From NCBI RefSeq assembly GCF_000019185.1, contig NC_010334.1:2666001-2730000 (forward strand): a stretch of DNA of 64,000 nucleotides. The letters run 5' to 3'. Origin of the DNA: Shewanella halifaxensis HAW-EB4 (GTDB lineage Bacteria > Pseudomonadota > Gammaproteobacteria > Enterobacterales > Shewanellaceae). The notes under the pieces were generated by a model, which made no database searches, was not told where the DNA came from, and saw nothing but the letters and a program-made list of their open reading frames with translations. Positions 62,391 to 64,000 of this stretch are shown in pieces. Each line of letters begins with the position of its first letter. The stretch's first letter is position 1. The position numbers and the translations under genes are program-made.

Positions 62391-64000
62391 CTAAGACTGA
62401 AGCTTGGCTCGTTTTCGATATGCATGCAGTAAGGGCTCCGTATAACCCGATGGCTGCAACTCTCCCTTGAAAATAAGATCACAAGCCGCTTTAAAGGCGA
62501 TACCGTCAAAATTTGGTGCCATATTGATATACTCAGGATCGGTAGCATTTTGCTTATCAACAACTCGTGCCATCTTCTTAAGCGATGCCATAACGTCCTG
62601 CTCGCTACACACCCCATGCGCTAACCAATTAGCCAAATATTGAGATGAAATACGCAAGGTGGCCCTATCCTCCATCAAGCCAACGTTATTGATATCCGGT
62701 ACTTTAGAGCAGCCTACGCCTTGATCAACCCAGCGTACAACATAGCCTAGAATGCCTTGAGCATTGTTATCTAACTCAAATTGCTTTTGCTCTTGGGTCA
62801 GTTCAGTGCCCTGCGCCATCAAAGGAATTGTAAGCAGATCATCTAAACTTGCACGCTTTCGCAACTTAAGCTGATTTTGCACGTCGCTAACATTTACCTG
62901 ATGGTAGTGAGTGGAGTGCAATACCGCTCCATTAGGGGATGGAACCCAAGCGGTGTTAGCCCCAGCTTTGGGGTGGCTAATTTTCTGCTCAAGCATCGCC
63001 GCCATTTCATCAGGCATAGGCCACATGCCTTTACCTATCTGCGAGCGACCTTGTAAGCCACATTCGAGTCCGATATCGACATTCCAATCTTCATAGGCTT
63101 TAATCCAAGCTTGCTGCTTCATGACTGATTTAGCCACAAATGGCCCAGCAAGCATCGAAGTATGAATTTCATCACCGGTTCTATCTAAAAAGCCAGTATT
63201 GATAAAGACGACTCTCTCTGACGCTGCGCGAATACACTCTTTAAGGTTGACAGTTGTGCGTCGCTCTTCATCCATGATCCCGACTTTAATCGTATTTCGA
63301 GATAGCTTAAGGGCATCCTCAATTCGCGTGAACAGATCACATGTAAACTGGACTTCTTCTGGACCATGCAATTTCGGTTTTACGATATTCACCGAACCTT
63401 TACGGCTATTACTTCGCTGGCTGTTATTACCTTGAAGATCATGCTTTGCTGCAAGTACTGTCACCATGCCATCTAAAAATCCTTCAGGCACCTCATCACC
63501 GTTTTTATCCAGCACAGCATCAATCGTCATCAAATGACCGACATTGCGCACAAACAGCAGGCTACGACCAGGGAGTTTAATGCTCTGGCCATTGGCGGAG
63601 GTATAAACTCTGTCATCATTTAGCTCACGTACGATAGCTTTACCATTTTTATTAAGCGTTGTAGTCAAATTTCCTTGCATTAATCCAAGCCAGTTACGGT
63701 ATATTTCTACCTTATCTTCGGCATCTACCGCTGCAACTGAGTCTTCACAATCCATAATAGTCGTGACGGCCGCCTCTACTAATAGATCTTTTACTCCAGC
63801 TAAATCTGTCTTACCCACCTGGTGACTAGAGTCAATTTGGATCTCAATATGCAGCCCGTTATTAACAATGAGAACAGCCGTTGGGTTTTGTTCACTCCCT
63901 TGAAAACCGGCAAAGCGTTCTGGGTGAATAAGCTGCGTTTGCGAGCCATTTTTGAGTTTGGCCTGAAGGCAACCATTTTCAATAAAATACTGAGTAACAA
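62391..64000 (-). CDS. glcB: Malate synthase G (5' end outside window)
   Basis: Condenses glyoxylate and acetyl-CoA to malate. The frame is open to base 64000, so 535 complete codons of about 723 are visible. Conserved regions are NPTAVLIVNNGLHIEIQID, TTIMDCEDSVAAVDAEDKV, the GIMDEERRTTVNLKE segment with catalytic-Arg and metal-ligand residues, FINTGFLDRTGDEIH, and SPNGAVLHSTHYH. An internal GTG at 63818 is not the true start. Convergent with adhE. The AceA or glc operon partner, if any, lies beyond the window. Confidence 0.95.
   Translation of the reverse strand, partial: VTQYFIENGCLQAKLKNGSQTQLIHPERFAGFQGSEQNPTAVLIVNNGLHIEIQIDSSHQVGKTDLAGVKDLLVEAAVTTIMDCEDSVAAVDAEDKVEIYRNWLGLMQGNLTTTLNKNGKAIVRELNDDRVYTSANGQSIKLPGRSLLFVRNVGHLMTIDAVLDKNGDEVPEGFLDGMVTVLAAKHDLQGNNSQRSNSRKGSVNIVKPKLHGPEEVQFTCDLFTRIEDALKLSRNTIKVGIMDEERRTTVNLKECIRAASERVVFINTGFLDRTGDEIHTSMLAGPFVAKSVMKQQAWIKAYEDWNVDIGLECGLQGRSQIGKGMWPMPDEMAAMLEQKISHPKAGANTAWVPSPNGAVLHSTHYHQVNVSDVQNQLKLRKRASLDDLLTIPLMAQGTELTQEQKQFELDNNAQGILGYVVRWVDQGVGCSKVPDINNVGLMEDRATLRISSQYLANWLAHGVCSEQDVMASLKKMARVVDKQNATDPEYINMAPNFDGIAFKAACDLIFKGELQPSGYTEPLLHAYRKRAKLQS

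Noticed and set aside
1..64000. CRISPR array, prophage, toxin-antitoxin or defence island
   Set aside because: No regularly spaced repeat array, phage structural or integrase gene, or recognisable defence gene was seen on either strand.

Overview
The window reads as core chromosome of a marine gammaproteobacterium, almost certainly a Shewanella. The gene-order blocks support this: ccoI-ccoS-(TauE/SafE)-etrA-uspE-ttcA; lrp next to ftsK-lolA-rarA-crcB-serS; seqA-pgm diverging from ybfF-(DUF2788)-ybfE-fldA; earP-efp; ychE diverging from adhE. Two extracellular nucleases with GlyGly-CTERM tails also fit. The species cannot be fixed from the sequence alone. Both window edges cut genes: ccoI at the left and glcB at the right.

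Layout. 1-5.4 kb: maturation genes for cbb3 oxidase, the O2 sensor EtrA/Fnr, UspE and the tRNA thiolase TtcA. 5.5-8.8 kb: a DUF2987/Bax-like pair, a YvcK/CofD-like protein and an HPP-family membrane protein. 8.9-17.4 kb: an aromatic/aspartate aminotransferase and the serS-crcB-rarA-lolA-ftsK-lrp block. 17.6-26.4 kb: alanine dehydrogenase, an orphan response regulator behind a Fur-box-like site, a DUF885 lipoprotein, a RecQ-family helicase, a YafD-like phosphoesterase and cardiolipin synthase. 26.4-27.2 kb is a repeat-bearing spacer. 27.2-35.5 kb is the most distinctive locus: porin, ExeM-type nuclease, endonuclease I and UshA-type 5'-nucleotidase, all on the minus strand and apparently one pathway for consuming extracellular nucleic acid. 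35.5-36.9 kb is a gene-poor stretch with an IS3-family remnant beside tRNA-Ser(GGA). 37.1-46.3 kb: a nitrate/nitrite-sensor-like chemoreceptor, nadA, the bkd branched-chain keto acid dehydrogenase operon, astE and msrA. 46.3-48.4 kb holds dispersed repeats around one small unknown gene. 48.4-64 kb: pgm-seqA, ybfF to fldA, earP-efp, alaA, yfbR-dgt, ychE, adhE and malate synthase G.

How it works together. The left end joins respiration and oxygen sensing (cbb3 oxidase assembly, EtrA, and a candidate EtrA site in front of uspE). The centre is replication, translation and envelope housekeeping. The nuclease cluster would degrade DNA outside the cell, pass products through a porin and dephosphorylate nucleotides at the envelope. 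Much of the right end handles carbon and nitrogen turnover (branched-chain keto acids, alanine, glyoxylate, ethanol).

I see no CRISPR array, prophage, toxin-antitoxin or recognisable defence island. The non-coding signals most worth a second look are terminator-shaped hairpins immediately before ttcA and adhE, a perfect 17-bp inverted repeat over the ald stop codon, and a MITE-like element whose last base is part of the stop codon of the response regulator.
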